A stretch of 5,344 bases of DNA from a bacterium (GTDB lineage Bacteria; Patescibacteriota; JABMPQ01; JAQVVF01), in assembly GCA_030611905.1 (NCBI GenBank), contig JAUWOX010000078.1, positions 1-5,344 of the forward strand, read 5' to 3'. Position 1 is the first letter of the stretch, and each line of letters opens with the position of its first letter. Of the stretch, positions 1 through 5,344 are shown piece by piece. The position numbers and the translations under genes are program-made. A model generated the notes under the pieces. It made no database searches. It was not told where the DNA came from and saw nothing but the letters and a program-made list of their open reading frames with translations.

Positions 1-1
1 A

Positions 2-778
2 CCCATTGAGGCTATTATTTGTGATGGTTGTTTTGATCCAACCCGCAAGCTTCCCTCAACCGATGGAACAAGAGAAATTATTAGTGACTTTGTTTCCACC
101 AGGCCTAACATGACCATGATATCTCCAGTTCTAATAAAAAACAAAGCCAAGGCATTTCAGGAATTAGTTAAAGGGCACTCAAAACTTCCTTCTTTTCATT
201 ACCTCTACCCTTCCCGTTATTTGTCAGCTTTGAGAGGAGTAAGAAAATCAACCTATAGAATAAATCAAGCTTTGACTTTTAGTAAAATGATTAGCTTGTC
301 TCAACGATGGAAACCAGATCGATGGTTCATGAATTATGATTGTGATCAGTTTTATGAAGATAGTATGTTTCCAGTATTCCACTCACTGAATGAAAAAACT
401 CCAGAGAGTCAAATTGTCGCAGGAGAGCGAACGTTTTTCAAAGATCTAGATCACTTCACTGAGGATTATGAGAAACGAGATTTCAATAATCTGCCACACA
501 AAATACATTCAAATACAATTATCGTACCAACCAGAGACATTTACTTAGAAGGCTTCTATACTAGAAAGAAATATAGCGCAAAATATAAAAAGAAAAATAT
601 TGGCAAATACTTTCATTACAAAATCAGGAATAAATCTCGTTTTGAAGCTGGTTACATGGTGGGAGATCGGAAAAAACCTAACACTGAGGCGTATTCAATA
701 AGTAAACTCAGTCCTAAGGATCACCCTGCCATAATTAAAAAGTATTATCAGCAATTACGAAATAGGTTTTGTGAGTGA
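2..778 (+). CDS. GT2-like glycosyltransferase, 3' part (5' end outside window)
   Basis: The frame is open from base 2 to a TGA at 776-778, giving 258 residues without their N-terminus. The first ATG in the window (110) is internal, because clear family sequence lies before it: IICDGCFDP followed by STDGT near residues 6-23 of the visible part. This resembles the nucleotide-sugar binding segment of GT-A family 2 enzymes, usually written DGSTDGT. About 90 residues further on comes WFMNYDCDQFYEDSM, with DCD at bases 338-346. It matches the metal-binding DxD region of GT2 relatives that carry a DADEF-type motif. The likely role is transfer of a sugar from a nucleotide donor onto a cell-surface glycan, in the cytoplasm or at the inner membrane face. 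No membrane segment is visible in this part. It is the only plus-strand gene here, and its last 24 bases overlap the end of the convergent GT2 gene. The family call is moderately firm; donor and acceptor are unknown. Confidence 0.72.
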   Translation, partial: PIEAIICDGCFDPTRKLPSTDGTREIISDFVSTRPNMTMISPVLIKNKAKAFQELVKGHSKLPSFHYLYPSRYLSALRGVRKSTYRINQALTFSKMISLSQRWKPDRWFMNYDCDQFYEDSMFPVFHSLNEKTPESQIVAGERTFFKDLDHFTEDYEKRDFNNLPHKIHSNTIIVPTRDIYLEGFYTRKKYSAKYKKKNIGKYFHYKIRNKSRFEAGYMVGDRKKPNTEAYSISKLSPKDHPAIIKKYYQQLRNRFCE

Positions 779-1579
779 CCTGGATTTAAAATAGTGTTTT
801 ATAGATTTTGCATAAGGAGGCGACAGAAGCGAAAAAATCCTTCCCAGTATGTGAAAATATTTTGGGAATTCATAATGATAAACAGGATAATATTTTAGCA
901 TAGTTTTAATTATACAATATTGCTGGTATCGCCAGTGCTTAAACGAAAGCGCATTTCCTAAATGACTTGATCGATAGCATAGAAATTCCTGAAGATTGTG
1001 CCCACTTGTTTCCACTAAGTATCGATTCCATAAATCGTAATCCTGAGCATAGCGTAATCTTTCATTGTAACCACCAAATTTTTCTACAAGTTGCTTTCTG
1101 AAAACCACACTAGAATGCACAAATGGCGTTCGACGATATAAGACTTTCCGTATAACATCATCGGTTTCTGGCATGGTGATTTTTTTTACTTGTTTTTCAT
1201 CCCGATTAAGATGGACTATCACGTTTGTTCCAATTATTCCATAGTTTCTGTTCTTAGTAAGAAAAGTCACCTGTTTCTCTAATTTTGTTTCATGCCACCA
1301 ATCATCATCATCGATTCGAGCAATAAGTTCACCTTTGGAGCGTTGCAGCCCAAGATTGAGGGATTTTGTCAGTCCAGTATTGCAATCGTTTTGAAGAAAG
1401 ACGATTCTTTTATCTTGCCTTTGGAAATGCTTGATGCGAGCCACGGAGGCATCATTAGAGGCATCATCAATTATTATAAACTCCCAATCTTGCCAAGTTT
1501 GATTGATAATACTCTTAATTGCACGATCTACCACTTTAGAACCGTTGTAGACCGACATGATTATTGAAACCCTAGGCAT
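755..1579 (-). CDS. GT2 family glycosyltransferase (GT-A fold), 274 aa
   Basis: A complete small family 2 glycosyltransferase. The N-terminus has the classic VSIIMSVYNG (residues 4-13) and IIIDDASND (35-43), the donor-binding part of the GT-A fold. IARIDDDDWW carries the metal-binding DxD in the aspartates at 90-93. FVHSSVVFRK (153-162) and QDYDLW (179-184) form the acceptor side, where QD takes the place of the commoner ED with its catalytic-base acid. The C-terminal 70 residues are basic and aromatic, without a clear transmembrane helix, so it is probably peripheral on the inner membrane. I chose the ATG at 1577-1579 because MPRVSIIM is the usual beginning of this family. A TTG four codons upstream (1589-1591) is also in frame, with a GAG about 4 bases before it. 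The ATG lies inside the last codons of the preceding methyltransferase (8-base overlap, ATGCCTAG), so translation is probably coupled. It is the last gene of the minus-strand operon. Sugar specificity cannot be read. Confidence 0.9.
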   Translation of the reverse strand: MPRVSIIMSVYNGSKVVDRAIKSIINQTWQDWEFIIIDDASNDASVARIKHFQRQDKRIVFLQNDCNTGLTKSLNLGLQRSKGELIARIDDDDWWHETKLEKQVTFLTKNRNYGIIGTNVIVHLNRDEKQVKKITMPETDDVIRKVLYRRTPFVHSSVVFRKQLVEKFGGYNERLRYAQDYDLWNRYLVETSGHNLQEFLCYRSSHLGNALSFKHWRYQQYCIIKTMLKYYPVYHYEFPKYFHILGRIFSLLSPPYAKSIKHYFKSRSLTKPIS

Positions 1580-2378
1580 TTTTTTTGACAATTATCTCAA
1601 AATTATTGAAAAGCCGCTTTCGGTTCAACATCTTTGCACTTAGAGCAAACTTCGCAACCGCGAATTTATTGACACTTAATTTGTAATTATCATCAAAGCT
1701 TTTTGCGAATTCCTTGATATTTATTGCTTTTTCCCCAGTATGGAAATCTGAATAATGGCAATCTCTATTTAGATATTTCAGTTTTCCCGCAAAAATAAAC
1801 ATTAAGTATCGTAAGAAATAAAAAGCATAATCTAGTTTTTTTATCATTTTTTCTTGAAGACCTCCTTTCTTTCGAGTGCAACGAAATGGTTCGTGGGTAA
1901 TAAATATTACTCCACCGGGACGTAATACCTGCTGGAGATTTTTTATTGTTGCGTAATAGTCTGGTAAATGATGAAGAACTGAACTAATCACAATAAAGTC
2001 AAAGGTTTGATCATTGTTTTCTAGAAATGAATCAATATCGCGAGCAATTAGTTTTACAGTTGCTTTACTTTTATACTGAGCAAGCTTTTCCCTCAATTTT
2101 GACAGCATTTCTTTTGACAAATCAACGCCAGTAATACTGGCAGCGTCGTAACCTAGTAGCTTTAGAGCAATATTCCCAGTACCAGCTCCAACATCTAAAC
2201 AATGTGGATGATCTTTACTGAGCAACTCAATTGCCTCACTTAACCCTCGAGATATTCTTTGCTGCTCAAAAGAATTGAATATCTCAGTGTGAATAAGATC
2301 GTAAAAGCGAGCTTCTTTCTGATGCTCAAGAATATTCTCCCGTAATATTTTATTGCTTAACTCAGCTTTTATATTCAT
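1572..2378 (-). CDS. Class I SAM-dependent methyltransferase, 268 aa
   Basis: A Rossmann-fold methyltransferase of the Methyltransf_11/25 type. Motif I is CLDVGAGTGNIALKLL (LDVGAGTGN at residues 61-69), the SAM-binding glycine loop. The acidic residue at the end of strand 2 is D86 in GVDLS, and ARDID (112-116) supplies the adenine-side acid. FDFIVISSVLHHLPD (126-140) is the strand-4 region, and LRPGG (152-156) is the typical turn before strand 5. A basic, aromatic insert follows (about 165-205), with a short hydrophobic stretch YFLRYLMFIF that may touch membrane or a lipid-linked acceptor. The ATG at 2376-2378 lies inside the end of the upstream GT4 gene (17-base overlap). No good Shine-Dalgarno sequence precedes it, so coupling to GT4 translation is likely. 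The stop is TAG, and the last codons contain an A8 tract that also holds the start of the next gene. From context it probably O-methylates a sugar of the glycan, but small-molecule or lipid methylation cannot be excluded. Confidence 0.87.
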   Translation of the reverse strand: MNIKAELSNKILRENILEHQKEARFYDLIHTEIFNSFEQQRISRGLSEAIELLSKDHPHCLDVGAGTGNIALKLLGYDAASITGVDLSKEMLSKLREKLAQYKSKATVKLIARDIDSFLENNDQTFDFIVISSVLHHLPDYYATIKNLQQVLRPGGVIFITHEPFRCTRKKGGLQEKMIKKLDYAFYFLRYLMFIFAGKLKYLNRDCHYSDFHTGEKAINIKEFAKSFDDNYKLSVNKFAVAKFALSAKMLNRKRLFNNFEIIVKKNA

Positions 2379-3483
2379 AACTTACGTAAATATCATTTAG
2401 GCGACTAACATAATTCATTAGACTGTATTTCTTAACTGATACTAATGCATTTTCCATTAATCTTTTCTTGAGTTTCTCATTAGCACATATCATCTTGATT
2501 TTTTCAACCAAGCTTTCATAGTTCTTTGATTCAAAGAGCAATCCATTTTCGTAATCAACGATTATCTCATTTAGAGCTGGAGCATCTGATGAAATGACTG
2601 GTATCCCTAATGCCTGTGCCTCAATCTCAGTCAAACCCATTGGCTCCCAATGAGACGGAATAATAAATAGATCTAGCAAAGAGTAAAACCAAACCATATT
2701 TAAAACATTTCCCAAACAGAGTATTTTGCTTTCTAATTTATATCTATCTATCAAATTAAGCATTCCTTTTTTATCAGGCCCATCTCCAGCAATAATGAAC
2801 TTAAAATTACTATTTTCCTTCAAAAGGGAGTTTGCGGCTTCAATAAAAACTCTCCAACCTTTCCTTGGAATTAATCTCCCAACAAATCCAATAACAAATT
2901 CTCCTTTATCAACTCCGAGTTTCTCTCTTTCTTTCTGAATATTAATTCTAGCATTTTCCCTATTAAATCTTCCCAAATCTACGAAATTATACAGAACTAT
3001 TATCTTATTATTATCTATCTTTGCGAATTCGATTAACTTATTCTTGGTGGCCTTTGACACCGCCAAGAAGAGTGAAACTTTTTTTTGGGCTTGTTTCAAG
3101 AAAAGGACATGCCAAAAGTCATTGCGGAAAATCTGCCCATGTTCATGAAAGACTAAGGATACATTTCTTATCCACAGTAACTTAATCAACCACCCAAAAA
3201 TCTGTGAAGCAAACAAATGGCAGTGGATCACATCGGGGTTTTTGTGCTTCGCGAAGTTTTTGAAAGCAAACAATGATATGAAAAACGTCAGCGGTAAAAA
3301 CTTAATATTCGGATTACTAATAAATACATTTTTGTGTTGAACATCAATGTTTTCACTCGGCTTTCTGAAATCCAAAACATACAAAAAAATGTCCTGGTTG
3401 TCTTTTTGCGCCTCGAAAAGGCCTTTTACCAAAACCTGGGCACCACCCACTCTCATTGAATCAATTATATGGATTATTCTCAT
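2362..3483 (-). CDS. GT4 family glycosyltransferase (GT-B fold), 373 aa
   Basis: A full-length family 4 retaining glycosyltransferase. The N-terminal half opens with MRIIHIIDSMRVGGAQ; GGAQ (13-16) is the glycine loop of the acceptor domain. FHEHGQ (112-117) and AVSKATKN (141-148) follow. The C-terminal donor domain has FVGRLIPRKG (200-209, the R and K that contact nucleotide phosphates), AGDGP (232-236), and the EX7E motif in EPMGLTEIE (E280 and E288). PVISSDAPALNEII and NGLLF then follow as in the family. The length fits GT4 enzymes (about 350-400). The frame is open to a TTG at 3517-3519, but the ATG at 3481-3483 is preferred. It sits 8 bases after the upstream stop, and its protein begins directly with the first beta strand. 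No strong ribosome binding site precedes it. There is no transmembrane helix, so it should be cytosolic or peripheral. The role inferred from the neighbours is extension of a lipid-linked oligosaccharide; donor sugar unknown. Confidence 0.93.
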   Translation of the reverse strand: MRIIHIIDSMRVGGAQVLVKGLFEAQKDNQDIFLYVLDFRKPSENIDVQHKNVFISNPNIKFLPLTFFISLFAFKNFAKHKNPDVIHCHLFASQIFGWLIKLLWIRNVSLVFHEHGQIFRNDFWHVLFLKQAQKKVSLFLAVSKATKNKLIEFAKIDNNKIIVLYNFVDLGRFNRENARINIQKEREKLGVDKGEFVIGFVGRLIPRKGWRVFIEAANSLLKENSNFKFIIAGDGPDKKGMLNLIDRYKLESKILCLGNVLNMVWFYSLLDLFIIPSHWEPMGLTEIEAQALGIPVISSDAPALNEIIVDYENGLLFESKNYESLVEKIKMICANEKLKKRLMENALVSVKKYSLMNYVSRLNDIYVSYEYKS

Positions 3484-3491
3484 TGTTATGC

Positions 3492-4349
3492 TTAGTTTTT
3501 CTCTAATACTACATCCCAAATCCCTACGTCTAAATCTGTTAAGCCTTTGAACTTGTTATGCACTTCCGTATTTTCTAAATCAAATCGTCGTTTCTCCTCC
3601 CAAGTAATTGCTAGACCATAGTATTCAAACAGTTTTCGAAAATCCGTGTATCGATAACGATTAGTAAACGATAAACCCTCTTTTGTCAGAAATGTATTCC
3701 ATACATAATCAGAATACCTAAGAAACAGAAATGGTCGAGCAAAATTGTAATGGTCTCGCATGTCTATATGATGGTACATGCAACCATTTGCTGACAGAAT
3801 TTCACTTGCCTGGCGAATTAACTTGCCAGGATTACGAACATGCTCCAAGACACTCACAGAATAAATTATATCTGCTACAATGTTTTCAATATCAGCTAGA
3901 TCCTTGTCAATAAATTCAATGTACTTTGATTCCAATTTACCAGAACTATTAACAAAGAACAATGATTGTTTGTCATACTTATTTGTAATAAATTCTAGTT
4001 CTTCCTTGAAATAGTTCCGCTGTCTTTTTGAGTGAAGCTGGCGTGGAAATTTATCTACCAAAATTACTTTTTTGGCACCGTTTAGAAGGAAATTATACGC
4101 ATTCAGATATGAATTCCCAGGACCTAATTCCAGGATTACTTTGTTCTTGAAGCTGATGTTGCTGTCTGCAAAGACCTGTTTTATTTTCTCAAATTTTGCG
4201 TCAAGAGCTTCATAATCACTGATATAAAGTTTCCAAAATAGCAATTTATGTATACCACTACTTAATAACGGTACACGGCAATACAAAAACCTAATCAAAA
4301 AATCGAATTTATTAAGAATCTTTGAGCCTTTAATTCTTTGATTAATCAT
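3492..4349 (-). CDS. Class I SAM-dependent methyltransferase, 285 aa
   Basis: A second methyltransferase, not close in sequence to the other two. After about 70 residues of basic, aromatic N-terminus comes motif I, VILELGPGNS (71-80). LVDKF (97-101, D99) is the strand-2 acid, and ADIIYSVSVLEHVRNP (159-174) is the strand-4 region with the LEH common in Methyltransf_11/23 proteins. HHIDMRDHYNF (183-193) recalls the HIDxxDH motif seen in methyltransferases of glycan clusters. The C-terminus (NRYRYTDFRKLFEYYG) resembles the region after the core in the same group. The ATG at 4347-4349 follows AAAGGAGATA, with only three bases between AGGAG and ATG. An in-frame TGA lies eight codons upstream, so no longer start is possible. 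The start overlaps the end of a possible 20-codon ORF by 8 bases. The stop TAA is 8 bases before the GT4 start. The likely function is O-methylation of a polysaccharide residue, inferred from context only. Confidence 0.85.
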   Translation of the reverse strand: MINQRIKGSKILNKFDFLIRFLYCRVPLLSSGIHKLLFWKLYISDYEALDAKFEKIKQVFADSNISFKNKVILELGPGNSYLNAYNFLLNGAKKVILVDKFPRQLHSKRQRNYFKEELEFITNKYDKQSLFFVNSSGKLESKYIEFIDKDLADIENIVADIIYSVSVLEHVRNPGKLIRQASEILSANGCMYHHIDMRDHYNFARPFLFLRYSDYVWNTFLTKEGLSFTNRYRYTDFRKLFEYYGLAITWEEKRRFDLENTEVHNKFKGLTDLDVGIWDVVLEKN

Positions 4350-4404
4350 TATCTCCTTTCGAACTTTTCAGAGTACGATAAATTTCCGAGATCATTTTAT
4401 ACAT
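4342..4404 (-). CDS. Possible 20-aa small ORF between two methyltransferase genes
   Basis: In the 68-base gap between the 210-aa and 285-aa methyltransferase genes, the minus strand has AAGGAG, then CC, then an ATG (4402-4404). It opens a frame of 20 codons (MYKMISEIYRTLKSS and so on) ending in TAA at 4342-4344. A second in-frame ATG at 4393-4395 sits 11 bases from the AAGGAG. The frame starts 13 bases after the upstream stop, a normal operon spacing, and overlaps the downstream ATG by 8 bases (ATGATTAA). This could be a leader peptide that couples translation, the stranded N-terminus of a frameshifted protein, or chance. I recognise no family. The peptide is basic and amphipathic in its middle part. 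Confidence is low because it is so short. Confidence 0.3.
   Translation of the reverse strand: MYKMISEIYRTLKSSKGDND
4353..4357 (-). promoter_or_regulatory. Shine-Dalgarno AGGAG of the 285-aa methyltransferase
   Basis: On the minus strand AGGAG (within GAAAGGAGATA) lies only 3 bases before the ATG at 4347-4349. This is shorter than the usual 5-9, but it is the strongest purine-rich site here and supports that start. It falls inside the possible small ORF, so ribosomes finishing that ORF would pass directly over it. Confidence 0.6.
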
Positions 4405-4417
4405 GGCTCCTTGTTTG

Positions 4418-5050
4418 TTAAGCTTGCTCTCGATGAGTTTTTTTTGCAATAATTATGAAGCCCAATGGATTAGTACTTTTTTTAGAGTCGAATAATGCAA
4501 TAATTCTATTAAAGATTCTTAAAGCCCTAAGGTATTTATAGCTTGTTAAAAGCTCCCAAATCGTCATAAATTTATTGCCATGTGTGATTATTTGAACTTC
4601 CTTAAATTTTTTGAATAAATGCATTAAGCCAAACTCTGTATACCTATAATAATCAAATGGTGTTCCGTGATATTGATATATAAAACGAGTGCTCGCGATA
4701 ATAACTCCTTCTTTTCTACAAATTCTGTAAACTTGATCAATGGCTTTTTTGGGATCGTAAAGATGCTCAAGAACTTCAGTCAACATTATACCATCAAAAG
4801 TTTCATCGTTTAATGTAGTTTTGTGGATGTCTTCAAGATAGTCGACATGGTTAGATTTTTTTCCAATATCTAGAATTTCATACGTAGAACAATTTATATA
4901 GTTTCTATATGGACTATCTATTGATCCAATATCTAAAACATGACCAAGATTTTTAATTTTTACTAATTCATTTATTAATTTTTTATTCAAAGTTAGCCGG
5001 GTGATTGTTTTTATGCTTAAAAGTTTTTTTAGTCTGCTAGTTAATTTCAT
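4418..5050 (-). CDS. Class I SAM-dependent methyltransferase, 210 aa
   Basis: A compact methyltransferase of a kind common in polysaccharide clusters. Motif I is VLDIGSIDSPYRNYI (38-52). It keeps the strand and first glycine but has GSIDSPY where classic enzymes have GxGxG, a variant related to the GCGxxPYR form of this group. ILDIG (59-63) gives the strand-2 acid D61. FDGIMLTEVLEHLYDP (85-100) is the strand-4 region. HGTPFDYYRYTEFGL (128-142) matches the HxxPxDYYRYT signature typical of these proteins, and it makes the family call firm despite the altered loop. The length is near the family norm. The ATG at 5048-5050 follows AAGGA with a 5-base spacer, a good ribosome binding site. There is no membrane segment. 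It is the first intact gene of the minus-strand run in this window, 77 bases after the stop of an interrupted glycosyltransferase. It looks more AT-rich by eye than the distal GT2 gene. Substrate unknown; glycan O-methylation is inferred from the neighbours. Confidence 0.85.
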   Translation of the reverse strand: MKLTSRLKKLLSIKTITRLTLNKKLINELVKIKNLGHVLDIGSIDSPYRNYINCSTYEILDIGKKSNHVDYLEDIHKTTLNDETFDGIMLTEVLEHLYDPKKAIDQVYRICRKEGVIIASTRFIYQYHGTPFDYYRYTEFGLMHLFKKFKEVQIITHGNKFMTIWELLTSYKYLRALRIFNRIIALFDSKKSTNPLGFIIIAKKTHREQA

Positions 5051-5081
5051 ACTAATCCTTGTTATTTTATCTAATTGTCAA

Positions 5082-5109
5082 AATATATTTCTCTGGCAAA
5101 CTTTGATAA
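5082..5109 (-). promoter_or_regulatory. Weak candidate promoter upstream of the 210-aa methyltransferase
   Basis: On the minus strand, TTATCA (5104-5109, four of six matches to TTGACA) and TATATT (5082-5087, five of six to TATAAT) are separated by 16 bases. They stand 31 bases before the start codon. This could start a transcript for the intact operon after the interrupted upstream gene. Such matches are frequent by chance in DNA this AT-rich, so this is only a candidate. Confidence 0.2.
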
Positions 5110-5127
5110 TATTTTCTTTTGTCATGA

Positions 5128-5344
5128 TCATATTCTAAAGTTATTAAGTAATGCTGGGAGCTGTTTTGAATCAAATCGACCACTTTTTAAATGAACAATC
5201 TTCACCTTTTTTTTGTCAATACCTTCTTCTGCCCAGTTAAAATTGTAGTTTTCGCAAGGCAAGACATGAACTTTTATAGTTTGTTTGTTGGAGTAATAGT
5301 ATTATGACTCAAGTGGAGATAATAACTGTAAGCAAGAAAGGGCA
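5128..5344 (-). pseudogene. 3' end of a probable nucleotide-sugar glycosyltransferase, interrupted by an in-frame TAA
   Basis: One reading frame enters from the right edge (first full codon at 5343) and ends in TGA at 5128-5130, 72 codons in all. The last 57 codons look like real protein: KVHVLPCENYNFNW, then KKKVKIVHLKSGRF. That resembles the C-terminal part of nucleotide-diphospho-sugar transferases, where a 'LP-x-x-YN' segment precedes an 'IVHxKG'-like segment. Before it, in the same frame, ALSCLQLLSPLES also fits this fold's Q-x-A-L helix. The two parts are separated by a TAA at 5302-5304. No ATG lies in frame after that stop, and the only GTG and TTG codons are inside conserved-looking sequence. 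So the tail is not a separate gene. I infer a nonsense mutation, or a sequencing error, in what was a glycosyltransferase gene. The other two frames at the edge also stop soon after, giving no better reading. The family call is tentative because so little is visible. Confidence 0.55.

Noticed and set aside
1292..1567. Open plus-strand frame of 91 codons
   Set aside because: It lies antisense within the GT2 gene, whose protein has all family motifs; the plus-strand translation has no recognisable features.
2726..2938. Open plus-strand frame of 70 codons
   Set aside because: Antisense shadow of the GT4 donor domain; low-complexity serine/leucine/proline translation.
3484..3519. TTG start giving a GT4 protein 12 residues longer
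   Set aside because: It would overlap the upstream methyltransferase by 28 bases and add residues before the first beta strand; the ATG at 3481-3483 fits family starts and operon spacing.
3347..3550. Open plus-strand frame of 67 codons
   Set aside because: Antisense to the start of GT4 and the end of the 285-aa methyltransferase, with no supporting motif or ribosome site.
3731..3913. Open plus-strand frame of 60 codons
   Set aside because: Antisense to the methyltransferase core around VLEH; a shadow of the real gene.
5076..5081. Perfect TTGACA on the minus strand upstream of the 210-aa methyltransferase
   Set aside because: A -10 box 17 bases downstream would fall on GGATTA, within the ribosome binding site; it does not resemble TATAAT, and a transcript would lack a leader.
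5078..5125. 15-codon minus-strand ORF between the interrupted gene and the 210-aa methyltransferase
   Set aside because: No Shine-Dalgarno sequence before its ATG, very short, and not abutting the next start.
5302..5304. TAA as a reassigned sense codon
   Set aside because: Three other genes in the window end cleanly in TAA, and protein similarity stops there.
1..5344. Search for tRNA, rRNA, CRISPR array, insertion sequence, transposase, toxin-antitoxin or defence genes
   Set aside because: No repeated spacer pattern, terminal inverted repeats, or matching protein motifs were seen on either strand; the coding content is accounted for by glycan-synthesis genes.

Overview
The window is a piece of a bacterial surface-polysaccharide (O-antigen, capsule or similar glycan) biosynthesis locus. 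It holds glycosyltransferases and SAM-dependent methyltransferases packed almost end to end. The DNA is AT-rich, roughly two thirds A+T by eye, and uses the standard bacterial code: TAA, TAG and TGA all serve as stops, and no intact gene has an in-frame TGA. Several genes have clear AAGGA/AGGAG-type ribosome binding sites. Nothing identifies the genus. An AT-rich environmental bacterium fits, but that is a weak inference.

Layout, left to right. On the plus strand, bases 2-778 are the 3' part of a GT2-like glycosyltransferase that enters from outside the window. Everything else is on the minus strand and is transcribed from right to left. In transcription order it is: the 3' end of a probable nucleotide-sugar glycosyltransferase interrupted by an in-frame TAA (5128-5344); a class I methyltransferase (4418-5050); a possible 20-residue small ORF (4342-4404); a second methyltransferase (3492-4349); a GT4 glycosyltransferase (2362-3483); a third methyltransferase (1572-2378); and a GT2 glycosyltransferase (755-1579). 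From 4404 down to 755 the genes are spaced by 8 bases or fewer, or overlap, so they very probably form one operon. The last minus-strand gene runs 24 bases into the end of the plus-strand gene, so the two transcription units converge tail to tail.

How the genes work together (inference from families): the GT4 and GT2 enzymes would add successive sugars to a lipid-linked glycan at the inner face of the membrane. The three methyltransferases would modify sugars of that glycan, or a non-carbohydrate substituent. No flippase, polymerase, sugar-nucleotide synthesis gene, tRNA, rRNA, CRISPR array, insertion sequence or phage gene is visible. I found no sign of a wholly new system. The points worth a second look are the interrupted upstream glycosyltransferase, the small ORF coupled to the 285-residue methyltransferase, the A8 tract at the methyltransferase/GT2 junction, and the density of methyltransferases.
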